NCBI RefSeq assembly: GCF_050942425.1
Contig: NZ_CP192063.1
Coordinates: 10,664,001-10,728,000 of the forward strand
Reading direction: 5' to 3'
Origin: Actinoallomurus sp050942425
Lineage (GTDB): Bacteria > Actinomycetota > Actinomycetes > Streptosporangiales > Streptosporangiaceae
Length of the DNA: 64,000 nucleotides
The position numbers were made by a program, and so were the translations under genes. The notes under the pieces were generated by a model that was given only the letters and a program-made list of their open reading frames with translations, did no database searches and was not told where the DNA came from. Shown here piece after piece: positions 1-8,260 of this stretch (within the stretch, counting starts at the first letter, position 1; the number at the start of each line of letters is the position of its first letter).

Positions 1-387
1 CAGGACCTCACCGCGCACGTAGATGAAGGCGTGGTTCGCGCGGATCGCGAACGAGCTGATGATGATGCCCTCGATCAGCACGTGCGGGTTGGCCATCATC
101 AGCGGGATGTCCTTGCACGTGCCCGGCTCGGACTCGTCCGCGTTGACGACCAGGTAGTGCGGCTTGCCGTCGCCCTGCGGGATGAAGCCCCACTTCAGGC
201 CGGTCGGGAAGCCCGCGCCGCCACGGCCGCGCAGGCCGGAGTCCTTCACCGCCTGGATGAGGTCGTCCGGGTTCGTGCCCAGGGCCGTGCGGAACGCCTG
301 GTACCCACCGGCGTTCTCGTACCCGCGCAGGGTGAACGAGTCGGCCTGGTCCCAGGTCTTCGTCAGGATCGGGGTCAGAGTGGTCAT
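1..387 (-). CDS. nuoF: NADH-quinone oxidoreductase subunit F, N-terminal part (cut by window start)
   Basis: The visible 129 codons encode the N-terminus of the FMN/NADH-binding subunit of complex I, which oxidises NADH in the peripheral arm. The sequence shows the family's glycine-rich FMN region (GLRGRGGAGFPTG, about residues 48-60) followed by KWGF and NADESEPGT, diagnostic of NuoF. The ATG at 387 overlaps the nuoE stop as ATGA, so translation is probably coupled. The C-terminal two thirds, including the 4Fe-4S ligands, lies outside the window. Family assignment is certain; completeness cannot be judged. Confidence 0.96.
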   Translation of the reverse strand, partial: MTTLTPILTKTWDQADSFTLRGYENAGGYQAFRTALGTNPDDLIQAVKDSGLRGRGGAGFPTGLKWGFIPQGDGKPHYLVVNADESEPGTCKDIPLMMANPHVLIEGIIISSFAIRANHAFIYVRGEVL

Positions 388-1055
388 TTGGTCTCCTGCT
401 CGGGCTCAGGAGCGGTCCAGCCGTTGCGCTTGGCCAGCTCCAGGCCGACCAGCGACTCCGGACCGGCCTGCACGCCCTCTCCGGCGCGGCCGTCGTTGAA
501 GCCCGCGAGCACCCGCGACGCCTGCTTCCAGCTGCACACCGAGCCCGGACCGCGGGTCGGGGCGACCGCCTTGCCGGCGCGCAGGTCGTCGACGAGCTGC
601 TTGGCCTTCTCCGGCGTCATGTCGTCGAAGAACTCCCAGTTGACCATCACCACGGGGGCGAAGTCGCAGGCGGCGTTGCACTCGATCCGCTCGAGGCTGA
701 CCTTGCCGTCCTCGGTCGCCTCGTCGTGACCGACGCCGACGTGCTCGGACAGCTCCTCCCAGATCTGGTCGCCGCCCATGACCGCGCACAGCGTGTTGAT
801 GCAGACGCCGACGTGGTAGTCGCCGACCGGCTCCCGCTTGTACTGGGTGTAGAACGTCGCGACGCCGGTGACCTGCGCGGGCGTGATGCCCAGCGTGTCG
901 GCGCAGAACTGGATGCCGTCGTCGCTGACGTACCCGACCTCGGACTGCACCAGGTGCAGCATCGGCAGCAGCGCAGACCGCGGCTTCGGGTAGCGGGCGA
1001 TGATCTCTTTCGCGTCGCGCTCGAGCCGCTCCAGCACGTCTGGCTCAAGGCTCAT
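384..1055 (-). CDS. nuoE: NADH-quinone oxidoreductase subunit E (2Fe-2S, thioredoxin-like)
   Basis: 223-residue complex I subunit carrying the N1a [2Fe-2S] cluster next to NuoF. The ligand pattern is intact: C85 and C90 (C-x4-C, CINTLC), then C126 and C130 (C-x3-C, CNAAC). The N-terminal helical bundle (about 1-75) precedes the thioredoxin-like fold. The ATG at 1055 was chosen because it overlaps the nuoD stop (ATGA); the reading frame stays open far upstream but that part is the antisense-like shadow of nuoD. At 223 residues it is longer than the E. coli protein (166), as is usual in actinobacteria, with a C-terminal extension ending in PEPEQETK. Confidence 0.96.
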   Translation of the reverse strand: MSLEPDVLERLERDAKEIIARYPKPRSALLPMLHLVQSEVGYVSDDGIQFCADTLGITPAQVTGVATFYTQYKREPVGDYHVGVCINTLCAVMGGDQIWEELSEHVGVGHDEATEDGKVSLERIECNAACDFAPVVMVNWEFFDDMTPEKAKQLVDDLRAGKAVAPTRGPGSVCSWKQASRVLAGFNDGRAGEGVQAGPESLVGLELAKRNGWTAPEPEQETK

Positions 1056-2398
1056 CGGTCGACTCCCCCCATCACCGGGTCGATACTGGCCACCGCGGCG
1101 ATGATGTCGGCGACCTGGCCGCCCTCGGACATCGCCGGGGCCGCCTGCAGGTTGGTGAACGACGGGTCGCGGAAGTGCACGCGGTACGGGCGGGTGCCGC
1201 CGTCGCTGACCGCGTGACAGCCGAGCTCGCCGCGCGGCGACTCCACCGCGGCGTACACCTGGCCGGCCGGCACGCGGAATCCCTCGGTCACCAGCTTGAA
1301 GTGGTGGATGAGGGCCTCCATCGACTGGCCCATGATGTGCGCGATGTGGTTCGGCGAGTTGCCCATGCCGTCGGGCCCCAGCGCGAGCTGCGCCGGCCAG
1401 CCGATCTTCTTGTCCTCGATCATCACCGGGCCGGACTTGGCGGAGCCGGAGCTCAGCCGGTCGAGGCACTGCTCGATGATCTTCAGGGACTCTTCCATCT
1501 CCGCCATGCGGACGAGGTAGCGGCCGTACACGTCGCAGGTGTCCACGGTCGGCACGTCGAACTCGTACGTCTCGTAACCGCAGTACGGCTGGGTCTTGCG
1601 CAGGTCCCACGGCAGGCCCGCCGCGCGCAGGACCGGGCCGGTGACGCCGAGCGCCATGCAGCCGGTCAGGTCGAGGTAGGCGATGTCCTTCGTCCGCGCC
1701 ACGAACACCGGGTTCGCGTCGAGGAGCTTGCGCAGCTGCTTGAGCCGACCCTTCTCCCGCTTGACGAAGTCACCGATCTTGTCGATCGCGCCCGGCGGGA
1801 GGTCCTGCGCGACGCCGCCCGGCCGGATGTAGGCCATGTTCATGCGCAGGCCCGCGACCATCTCGAAGATGTCCAGGGCGTACTCGCGCTCGATGAACCC
1901 GTTGAGCATGACGGTGGTCGCACCGAGCTCCAGGCCGAACGTCGCGATCGCGACCAGGTGCGAGGAGATCCGGTTGACCTCCATCATCATCACCCGGATG
2001 ACCTGTGCCCGCTCCGGGATGTCATCGGTGACGCCGAGCAGCTTCTCCACCGCGAGGCAGTACGACGCCTCGTTGAACAGCGGCGCGAGGTAGTCCATGC
2101 GGGTGCAGAACGTGGTCCCCTGGGTCCACGTCCGGTACTCCATGTTCTTCTCGATACCGGTGTGGAGGTAGCCGATGCCCAGCCGGGCCTCGTCGACCGT
2201 CTCGCCGTCGAGCGTCAGGATGAGCCGGAGCACGCCGTGCGTCGACGGGTGCTGCGGACCCATGTTGACGACCATGCGGTCCTCGTCGCCGGACGCCGCG
2301 GCGTCGACGATCTGGTCCCAGTCCTCGCCGCCCACGTTGTAGACGGTGCCCTCGGTCGCCTCGCCCGTGCCGTAGGCGTCGTAATCCGTGGCCGTCAT
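1052..2398 (-). CDS. nuoD: NADH-quinone oxidoreductase subunit D (49-kDa type)
   Basis: 448-residue quinone-site subunit of complex I. The signature NMGPQHPSTHGVLR begins at about residue 44, and the quinone-pocket histidine lies in it; the C-terminus ends VMGGVDR as in other actinobacterial NuoD. A 40-residue N-terminal extension (YDAYGTGEATEG...) precedes the conserved part. The ATG at 2398 overlaps the nuoC stop by ATGA, and the stop overlaps nuoE, so nuoC-D-E-F form one coupled chain. NuoC and NuoD are separate here, unlike the E. coli fused NuoCD. Confidence 0.97.
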   Translation of the reverse strand: MTATDYDAYGTGEATEGTVYNVGGEDWDQIVDAAASGDEDRMVVNMGPQHPSTHGVLRLILTLDGETVDEARLGIGYLHTGIEKNMEYRTWTQGTTFCTRMDYLAPLFNEASYCLAVEKLLGVTDDIPERAQVIRVMMMEVNRISSHLVAIATFGLELGATTVMLNGFIEREYALDIFEMVAGLRMNMAYIRPGGVAQDLPPGAIDKIGDFVKREKGRLKQLRKLLDANPVFVARTKDIAYLDLTGCMALGVTGPVLRAAGLPWDLRKTQPYCGYETYEFDVPTVDTCDVYGRYLVRMAEMEESLKIIEQCLDRLSSGSAKSGPVMIEDKKIGWPAQLALGPDGMGNSPNHIAHIMGQSMEALIHHFKLVTEGFRVPAGQVYAAVESPRGELGCHAVSDGGTRPYRVHFRDPSFTNLQAAPAMSEGGQVADIIAAVASIDPVMGGVDR

Positions 2399-3141
2399 AC
2401 GTACGACCTCCTCTCGTCGGGCGGAGGCACCTTCGCCCCGCGGTACTCGACGGGGATGCCGCCGAGGGGGTAGTCCTTGCGCTGCGGGTGGCCCTGCCAG
2501 TCGTCCGGCATCATGATCCGCGTCAGCGCCGGGTGGCCGTCGAAGACGATCCCGAAGAAGTCGAACGTCTCGCGCTCGTGCCAGTCGTTGGTCGGGTAGA
2601 CCGCGACCAACGACGGGACGTGCGGGTCGGCGTCGGGGGCGGTGACCTCGAGCCGGACGCGCCGGTTGTGGGTCATCGACAGCAGCGGGTAGACCGCGTG
2701 CAGCTCCGCGCCGGTCTCGGCCGGGTAGTGCACGCCGGAGACGCCGGTGCACAGCTCGAAGCGCAGCTTCGGGTCGTCGCGCAGGGTCTGGGCGACCGCG
2801 ACCAGGTGCTCGCGGCGGACGACGAGCGTCAGCTCGCCCCGGTCCACGACGACCCGCTCGATCGCCTCGCCGAACTCGGGGTAGGCCCGCTCGAGCTCGT
2901 TCGCGATCTCGTCGAACTCGCCCTCGGCGCCGGTCGTGCGGGGACCGCCGTACGGGCGCGGGCTGGAGACCTTCGGTGCCTGCCGGACGACGAGCTTGCC
3001 GTACCCGGAGGTGTCACCGGTGGTCTTCGCGCCGAACATGCCCGTGCGGGCGATCGGCTGCTCGCGCCGTTCTTCCTCGGCCTGCGCGGGCAGCTGGTCG
3101 GCGGCCTGCTCGGCCTGCTGCTCGGGGTGTTGAGACGTCAC
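2395..3141 (-). CDS. nuoC: NADH-quinone oxidoreductase subunit C (30-kDa type)
   Basis: 248-residue peripheral-arm subunit of complex I. The conserved 30-kDa signature ERETFDFFGIVFDGHP and PDDWQGHPQRKDYPLGG are present near the C-terminus. The first 75 residues are Glu/Gln/Ala-rich and low-complexity (QHPEQQAEQAADQ), typical of actinobacterial NuoC. Start choice: the GTG at 3141 overlaps the nuoB stop (GTGA), while the open frame further upstream is nuoB in another phase. The stop overlaps nuoD. Confidence 0.95.
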   Translation of the reverse strand: MTSQHPEQQAEQAADQLPAQAEEERREQPIARTGMFGAKTTGDTSGYGKLVVRQAPKVSSPRPYGGPRTTGAEGEFDEIANELERAYPEFGEAIERVVVDRGELTLVVRREHLVAVAQTLRDDPKLRFELCTGVSGVHYPAETGAELHAVYPLLSMTHNRRVRLEVTAPDADPHVPSLVAVYPTNDWHERETFDFFGIVFDGHPALTRIMMPDDWQGHPQRKDYPLGGIPVEYRGAKVPPPDERRSYV

Positions 3142-3692
3142 AAGACCACCTCGGGCTGGTCCAGGAGGGGCAGCTGCCGGAGCTTGGCCTTCTCGAGCTC
3201 CTCGATCTCCCGCTTGCGGTGCACGCCCATCTTGGTGTTCTGGATCTTGTCGTGCAGCTTGAGGATCGCGTCGAGCAGCATCTCCGGGCGCGGCGGGCAG
3301 CCGGGCAGGTAGATGTCGACCGGGACGATGTGGTCGACGCCCTGGACGATCGCGTAGTTGTTGAACATGCCGCCGGAGGAGGCGCACACGCCCATCGCGA
3401 TGACCCACTTCGGCGAGGCCATCTGGTCGTAGATCTGCCGGAGCACGGGGGCCATCTTCTGGCTCACCCGGCCGGCGACGATCATCAGGTCGGCCTGCCG
3501 CGGCGAGCCCGAGGCGCGCTCCATGCCCCATCGGGAGAAGTCGTGGCGCGGGTCGCCCGTCGCCATCATCTCGATGGCGCAGCAGGCGAGGCCGAACGTC
3601 GCCGGCCACACCGAGCTCTTGCGCGCCAGCCCGATGACCTGCTCGACCGAGGTCAGCAGGACACCGGCGGGGAGTTTCTCTTCAAGACCCAT
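3138..3692 (-). CDS. nuoB: NADH-quinone oxidoreductase subunit B (PSST type)
   Basis: 184-residue subunit that carries the terminal N2 [4Fe-4S] cluster, which hands electrons to menaquinone. The ligands are visible: adjacent C37 and C38 (LACCAIE), C103 (GVCASSGG) and C132 (LPGCPPRPE). The ATG at 3692 lies two bases after the nuoA stop. The gene overlaps nuoC through GTGA. No oddities were seen. Confidence 0.97.
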   Translation of the reverse strand: MGLEEKLPAGVLLTSVEQVIGLARKSSVWPATFGLACCAIEMMATGDPRHDFSRWGMERASGSPRQADLMIVAGRVSQKMAPVLRQIYDQMASPKWVIAMGVCASSGGMFNNYAIVQGVDHIVPVDIYLPGCPPRPEMLLDAILKLHDKIQNTKMGVHRKREIEELEKAKLRQLPLLDQPEVVL

Positions 3693-3694
3693 TG

Positions 3695-4054
3695 TCAGTC
3701 CCACTCCAGACCACCGCGACGCCACACGTAGGCGTACGCGATGAGGACGGTGACGATGAAGAGCACCATTTCGACGAGACCGAACAGCCCCATGTGGTCG
3801 AAGGCGACCGCCCAGGGGTAGAGAAAGATGATCTCGATGTCGAAGACGATGAACAGCATCGCCGTCAGGTAGTACTTCACCGGGAAGCGGCCGCCGCCGA
3901 CCGGCTGCGGTGTCGGTTCGATACCGCATTCGTACGCCTCGAGCCGGGCGCGGTTCCAGCGCTTGGGCCCCGTGAAGGACCCCATGACCACCGAGCCGAC
4001 GGCGAACAGCAGCGCGAGTGCGCCCAGTACGACAATAGGAACGTAGAGGTTCAA
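3695..4054 (-). CDS. nuoA: NADH-quinone oxidoreductase subunit A (TTG start)
   Basis: 119-residue membrane subunit of complex I with three transmembrane helices (about residues 4-26, 62-82 and 90-110) and the conserved YECGIEP loop near residue 40, which lines the quinone channel. The only initiation codon giving a normal N-terminus (NLYVPIVVLG) is TTG at 4054; a purine-rich GAGAGGGGGG stretch lies upstream. It is the first nuo gene. The 95-bp gap back to menJ has no obvious terminator, so transcription from the menJ promoter could continue into nuo. Confidence 0.93.
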   Translation of the reverse strand: MNLYVPIVVLGALALLFAVGSVVMGSFTGPKRWNRARLEAYECGIEPTPQPVGGGRFPVKYYLTAMLFIVFDIEIIFLYPWAVAFDHMGLFGLVEMVLFIVTVLIAYAYVWRRGGLEWD

Positions 4055-4149
4055 ATCCCTACACCCCCCTCTCGGTGAGTGCCTTCGAACACGCCTCCGG
4101 CGCTGTGAAAATCCTAGGCAACGCGATCATCACTTCTTCTCTCGGGGTC

Positions 4150-5430
4150 TCACGCCGCCGGCGCCATCTTCGACATCGCGTTGATGACCCGGTCCATCGC
4201 GTCGCCGCCCCGCGGATCCGTCAGGTTGGCGAGCAGCTTCAGCGTGAACCGCATCAGCGTCGGGTGCGGCAGGCCGTGACGTGTCGCGAACTTCATGACG
4301 CGCGGATCACCGATCGCCTTCACGAAGATCCGCCCGATCGTGTAGTAGCCGCCATAGGTCTCCTTCAGCACGCGCGGGTAGTCGTGCAGGGCACGCTCGC
4401 GCTGCGCGGCGGTGGGCCGGCCCAGCGCCTGGGCGATGATCTCGGCCGCCATCTCCCCGGACTCCATCGCGTACGCGATGCCCTCGCCGTTGAACGGGTT
4501 GATCATCCCGCCGGCGTCGCCGACCAGCACGAGGCCGCGCGTGTAGTGCGGCGTCCGGTTGAAGCCCATCGGCAGGGCCGCGCCGCGCACCGGGCCGGTG
4601 GCGTTGTCCTCCTGGTAGCCCCACTCCTCCGGCATCCCGGCGAGCCAGCTCTTCAGGAGGGCGCGGTAGTCGACGTTCTTGAACGCGTCGCTCGTGTTGA
4701 GCAGGCCGAGCCCGACGTTGGAGGTGCCGTCGCCAACGCCGAAGATCCAGCCGTAGCCGGGCAGCAGCCGGTCGCCGTCCCACAGCTCCAGCCAGGACTC
4801 GAGGTAGTCGTCGTCGTGGCGTGGGCTCGTGTAGTAGCGCCGAACCGCCACGCCGATCGGCCGGTCGTCGCGCTTGCGCAGCCCCATGGCGAGCGACAGC
4901 CGGGTGGAGTTGCCGTCGGCGGCGACGACGAGCGGCGCCTTGAACGTGACCTCGCCGTCGTCGGTCTTGGCGACGACGCCGGTGATCCGGCCCGTGCGGT
5001 CGTCGAGGACCGGGCCGGTCACGTTGGTGTTCATGCGGAGCTTGACTCCGGCGGCGACGGCGCGCTCGGCGAGGATCTCGTCGAAGTCCATGCGGGTGCG
5101 GACCAGGCCGTAGTCGGGATAGCTCGCCAGGTCGGGCCAGGGCAGCTCCAGGCGGGTGCCGCCGCCGATGATCCGCAGGCCCTTGTTCCGGATCCAGCCG
5201 GGCGCGTCGAGATCGACGCCCATCTTGATCAGCTGCTTGACCGCACGCGGGGTCAGGCCGTCACCGCACACCTTCTCGCGCGGGAACGTCGTCTTCTCCA
5301 GCAGGAGGACGTTCAGGCCCGTCTGGGCCAGGTGATAGGCCGTGGTCGAGCCCGCCGGGCCGGCGCCGACGACGATGACGTCGGCCTCGGTCTCGGTGTT
5401 CTGCTGCGGTACGGCCACTGGCTCGGTCAC
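4150..5430 (-). CDS. menJ: Geranylgeranyl reductase-family flavoprotein, probable menaquinone reductase MenJ
   Basis: 426-residue FAD-dependent reductase. The Rossmann motif VIVVGAGPAGST (about residues 18-29), CGDGLTPRAV and the second FAD motif GDAGGMINPFNGEGI mark the geranylgeranyl reductase family. In mycobacteria the member beside menG (MenJ) saturates one isoprene unit of menaquinone. Its place between menG and the menaquinone-using complex I supports that role over a chlorophyll or lipid function (inference). The GTG at 5430 was chosen because AAGGA lies 7 nt upstream; the longer open frame to 5568 would run through the Rex operator. Likely Rex-regulated. Confidence 0.85.
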   Translation of the reverse strand: MTEPVAVPQQNTETEADVIVVGAGPAGSTTAYHLAQTGLNVLLLEKTTFPREKVCGDGLTPRAVKQLIKMGVDLDAPGWIRNKGLRIIGGGTRLELPWPDLASYPDYGLVRTRMDFDEILAERAVAAGVKLRMNTNVTGPVLDDRTGRITGVVAKTDDGEVTFKAPLVVAADGNSTRLSLAMGLRKRDDRPIGVAVRRYYTSPRHDDDYLESWLELWDGDRLLPGYGWIFGVGDGTSNVGLGLLNTSDAFKNVDYRALLKSWLAGMPEEWGYQEDNATGPVRGAALPMGFNRTPHYTRGLVLVGDAGGMINPFNGEGIAYAMESGEMAAEIIAQALGRPTAAQRERALHDYPRVLKETYGGYYTIGRIFVKAIGDPRVMKFATRHGLPHPTLMRFTLKLLANLTDPRGGDAMDRVINAMSKMAPAA

Positions 5431-5552
5431 GAGAATCCTTCGGGTGCACGGTTTCGGTTGTGCCGCCCCGGATCGGGGCGATGCCGCGACGGATCGTACG
5501 GGGCTGCGTGGAGCCGGGTGCGACCCGGGGTGCGTCTGGCTCTCTTGTTCTT

Positions 5553-5570
5553 TTGTGAAGCACTTCACAA
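5553..5570. promoter_or_regulatory. Predicted Rex operator between menJ-nuo and menG
   Basis: TTGTGAAGCACTTCACAA: two perfect 8-base half-sites TTGTGAAG and CTTCACAA around a 2-base centre. This fits the Rex consensus TTGTGAA-N4-TTCACAA at every fixed position. It lies 123 bp from the menJ GTG and 121 bp from the menG ATG, so it could act in either or both directions. Rex is encoded in this window at 50950-51654, and nuo operons are established Rex targets in Streptomyces. Confidence 0.85.
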
Positions 5571-5575
5571 GCGGC

Positions 5576-5592
5576 TTACACCGTGAGTGTAA
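5576..5592. promoter_or_regulatory. Second inverted repeat beside the Rex operator
   Basis: TTACAC-CGTGA-GTGTAA: perfect 6-base arms around 5 bases, starting 6 bp after the Rex operator on the menG side. It may be a second regulator's site or part of a promoter; no regulator is suggested by the sequence. Confidence 0.4.
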
Positions 5593-5676
5593 ACCTTGCG
5601 TGACATTCCTTGGGAACCACGCGCGCGGCCCGATCGTACGCGCCCTCCCGCATGCGGCGTTAACCGAGGGCTTGCG

Positions 5677-5682
5677 TACGCT
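5677..5682 (+). promoter_or_regulatory. Possible -10 box for leaderless menG transcript
   Basis: TACGCT ends 8 nt before the menG ATG, and there is no Shine-Dalgarno sequence in the bases between. This is the spacing expected if transcription starts at or next to the ATG, as is common in actinobacteria. No convincing -35 element was seen. Confidence 0.35.
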
Positions 5683-5690
5683 TACCGTTC

Positions 5691-6386
5691 ATGACACGGG
5701 CATCCCTGGATAAGCGACCGGCCGATGTCGCGGCGATGTTCGACCGCACCGCCGCGCGATACGACCTGCTCAACGACCTGATGACCGGCGGCCTGGACCG
5801 GCTGTGGCGCCGTGAGGTCGTCAAGGCCCTGGACGTACGGGCCGGTGAGCGGGTCCTCGACCTGGCGGCCGGCACCGGCACCTCCTCGGTGCCGTTCGCG
5901 CAGGTGGGCGCGCACACCGTCGCCTGCGACTTCTCCCTCGGCATGCTGCAGGAGGGCATGCGCCGCAACGGCTCGGCGGGCCTGCGGTTCGTCGCCGGAG
6001 ACGCGCTGCGGCTGCCGTTCGCCGATTCGTCGTTCGACGCCGTGACCATCTCGTTCGGGATCCGTAACGTCAGCGACACCGTTCAGGCACTCGCGGACAT
6101 GCGCCGGGTGACGAAGCCGGGCGGGCGGCTGGTCGTCTGTGAGGTCAGCCGGCCGCCGAACCCGGTGATCCGGACCATGCACGGCCTGCACCTGAAGGTC
6201 GGCCTGCCGCTGATGGCCAAGGTCAGCTCGAACCCGGACTCCTACCACTACCTGGCGGAGTCGACGGCGGCCTGGCACGACCAGGCGGCGTTCGCCCGGC
6301 TGATCCAGGAGGCCGGCTGGACCTCGGTGCGCTGGCGCAACCTCACCTTCGGCGCCGTCGCCCTCCACCACGCCGTACGCGCGTAG
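5691..6386 (+). CDS. menG: Demethylmenaquinone methyltransferase
   Basis: 231-residue SAM-dependent methyltransferase of the UbiE/MenG family that performs the final C-methylation of menaquinone. The family signature YDLLNDLMTGGLDRLWR is at about 24-40, SAM motif I VLDLAAGTGT at 55-64, and the second UbiE signature region ISFGIRNVSD follows. No ubiquinone genes are nearby, and actinobacteria use menaquinone, so menG rather than ubiE. It is divergent from menJ, with the Rex operator in the shared upstream region. It converges on the next gene with a single base between the stop codons. Confidence 0.93.
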   Translation: MTRASLDKRPADVAAMFDRTAARYDLLNDLMTGGLDRLWRREVVKALDVRAGERVLDLAAGTGTSSVPFAQVGAHTVACDFSLGMLQEGMRRNGSAGLRFVAGDALRLPFADSSFDAVTISFGIRNVSDTVQALADMRRVTKPGGRLVVCEVSRPPNPVIRTMHGLHLKVGLPLMAKVSSNPDSYHYLAESTAAWHDQAAFARLIQEAGWTSVRWRNLTFGAVALHHAVRA

Positions 6387-6387
6387 G

Positions 6388-6741
6388 TCAGGAGGCGGAC
6401 TCGGGGCCGTTCGGCGCGGGCTTCCGGGCGCTCGACAGCTCCGGGCCGTCGTCGCGTCGCTCGGCGGGGCCCGGCTCAGGCGAGGCGGCGGGCTCCGGGT
6501 CGTCGTCGTCCTCGCGGGCCGCGCCGGCGGCGAGGTTCTCCCGCATCCGGGCGGCACGACGGGTCACGGAGGTCGAGACGGCGTCGCGCTGCCGGGACAG
6601 CAGCACGAAGCTGACGATGCCGCTGATCAGGACCGCCAGCGCGAGCAGCAGGAAGCCACGTGCCCCGACGAGGAAGAGCACTCCGGCGGTCGCGCCGAAC
6701 AGCGCCAGCCGGGCAAGGGTGTAAAGAAGTACGGAACGCAT
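6388..6741 (-). CDS. DUF4229-type small membrane protein
   Basis: 117 residues: two predicted transmembrane helices (about 4-25 and 28-48; LLYTLARLALFGATAGVLFLV, then LLLALAVLISGIVSFVLL), a basic QRD/RR stretch, and an acidic, Pro/Ser-rich cytoplasmic tail. This matches the actinobacterial DUF4229 family, which has no known function and is often found next to menG. The ATG at 6741 was preferred over the upstream frame because the helix starts directly after it and AGAAGG lies just upstream. Confidence 0.75.
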   Translation of the reverse strand: MRSVLLYTLARLALFGATAGVLFLVGARGFLLLALAVLISGIVSFVLLSRQRDAVSTSVTRRAARMRENLAAGAAREDDDDPEPAASPEPGPAERRDDGPELSSARKPAPNGPESAS

Positions 6742-6820
6742 GACCTTCTGAGAGTATCCCCACCCGCCGAAGGTCCGTCCGGGGCCCGGCCCGCCGGGCA
6801 CCCGGACCCGCATTACTCCT

Positions 6821-6934
6821 GGCCACCGGCCTCCGGACCCGCGTCACCCCGGGCCACCAGCCTCCAGACCCATGTCGCCCCCGCGACGTCGGGCTCCGGA
6901 CCCTGGCCACCGGCCTACGGGCCCACGTGACCCC
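6821..6934. repeat. Degenerate 30-bp direct repeats in the gap upstream of the DUF4229 gene
   Basis: Three imperfect copies of a 30-bp unit beginning GGCCACCGGCCTCCGGACCC start at 6821, 6852 and 6905; a shortened related piece (GGGCTCCGGACCCT) sits between the second and third. They occupy most of the 218-bp gap between two minus-strand genes. No open frame there has a start signal. Function unknown; possibly remnants of a duplicated coding or regulatory segment. Confidence 0.6.
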
Positions 6935-6959
6935 GCGACGGCGGCCCCGGGACGAGACG

Positions 6960-7961
6960 TCACTCGGTCCCGGGCGGCTCCTCAGCGAGGATCTCGGCGT
7001 ACAGCTTCGGGTCGACGTTGCCGCCGGAGACGACGGCGACGTGACGCTGGGGGCGGCCCGCGTGGTGACGGCCCCGGGAGGCGGTCGACACGAGGTGCCC
7101 GGCGGTCGCGACCGCCCCACCCGGCTCGGCGACCAGGCCCGCGCGGCGGGCGAGCAGCCGCATCGCCTCCCGGATCTCGTCCTCGCCGACGGTGATGATG
7201 TCGTCGACGTACGCGCGCAGGTGCTCGAAGGGCAGTTCGCCGACGCGCTCGACGCGCAGGGCGTCGGCGATCGTACGGCCGGTCTCGGTGGCCGGCCAGC
7301 CGATCCGCTGGCCGGCCAGGAAGGACGCCTTCGCGTCGGCGGCCAGCTCCGGCTCCACGCCGATGACCTTGGTCTCGGGTCGCTTCGCCTTGATCGCCGC
7401 GGCGATGCCGGAGATCAGTCCCCCGCCGCTGATGGGCACGAAGACCGCGTCCACCTCGGGTTCGTCCTCGAGGATCTCCAGGCCGATCGTGCCCTGCCCG
7501 GCGATGATCCGGCGGTCGTCGAACGGCGGGATGAGCGCGTACCCGTGGGCGGCGGCCAGCCGATCGGCCGTCTCGACGCGGGCCTCGATGGTCGGCTCGA
7601 CGAAGACGATCTCCGCACCGAGCAGGCGGCAGGCGTCGACCTTCACCGCGGGAACCGTGTGCGGCATCACCAGGACGGCCGGGATGCCGAGGACGTTCGC
7701 GGCGTACGCGACGGCCTGCGCGTGGTTGCCGCTGGAGTGCGCGATGACGCCGCTCTTCCGCTCCTCCTCGGGGAGCGCGCTGATCGCGGCGTACGCGCCG
7801 CGGAGCTTGAAGGAGCCGACCGGCTGCAGCGACTCGGCCTTCAGCAGGAGAGGAGCGGAGGGCGCCGTACCGCGAAGCGGCACCAAGGGGGTGCGGACGG
7901 CGACGCCGGACAGCCGCCGAGCGGCGTCCTCGATCTCCTCCAAAGTCACAAGATCGGGCAT
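6960..7961 (-). CDS. Threonine ammonia-lyase family PLP enzyme
   Basis: 333-residue fold-type II PLP enzyme. K52 in GSFKLRGA is the Schiff-base lysine, HSSGNHAQ binds the substrate carboxylate, and the phosphate-binding loop is SGGGLISG. At this length it lacks the C-terminal ACT regulatory domain of biosynthetic IlvA, so a catabolic threonine/serine dehydratase (TdcB-like), serine racemase or 3-hydroxyaspartate ammonia-lyase are all possible. The ATG at 7961 has GGGTGA upstream. No amino-acid biosynthesis genes are adjacent. Confidence 0.8.
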   Translation of the reverse strand: MPDLVTLEEIEDAARRLSGVAVRTPLVPLRGTAPSAPLLLKAESLQPVGSFKLRGAYAAISALPEEERKSGVIAHSSGNHAQAVAYAANVLGIPAVLVMPHTVPAVKVDACRLLGAEIVFVEPTIEARVETADRLAAAHGYALIPPFDDRRIIAGQGTIGLEILEDEPEVDAVFVPISGGGLISGIAAAIKAKRPETKVIGVEPELAADAKASFLAGQRIGWPATETGRTIADALRVERVGELPFEHLRAYVDDIITVGEDEIREAMRLLARRAGLVAEPGGAVATAGHLVSTASRGRHHAGRPQRHVAVVSGGNVDPKLYAEILAEEPPGTE

Positions 7962-8260
7962 ATCGATCACCCTACGGGGAGTGAACGGGTCGCCGCGCAC
8001 CGGTCGTCGTCTCACCCCGAGACGGTGATCATCTCACCGTCGGGCTGCCGTCATCTCACGGTAAGACCGGTGCCATCCGGCCGTCTGCCGGGTAGCGCCC
8101 CGCGGAAGTCGAAACTGGCCGGTCACATGTAGTCATTACTGCATGTCACAAAACTACGTAGCGTGATCTTTTCCGAAAACAAGGGAGAAATCGGTCTTGA
8201 CACGGCAGACTGAGAAACAGTCCACCCGCGACGAGAGCGGGACAAAGGGGGAGAGAAAAC
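7962..8260. other. 299-bp divergent intergenic region upstream of bldC
   Basis: This gap separates the ammonia-lyase-like gene (minus) from bldC (plus). Three spaced copies of a TCTCAC motif occur at about 8011-8060 (GTCGTCTCAC, GATCATCTCAC, CGTCATCTCAC), and a consensus -35 hexamer TTGACA is at 8197-8202; no good -10 follows at 16-18 bp. The long leader is consistent with a developmentally regulated promoter, but no specific site is assigned. Confidence 0.4.

Noticed and set aside
4046..4066. GGTTCAAATCC, the tRNA T-loop consensus
   Set aside because: There are no D-arm, anticodon arm or acceptor pairing upstream; the bases are the nuoA start region and the T-stem does not close.
8197..8202. 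Consensus -35 TTGACA upstream of bldC as a defined promoter
   Set aside because: At 16-18 bp downstream no sequence resembles a -10 box, so only the hexamer is noted.
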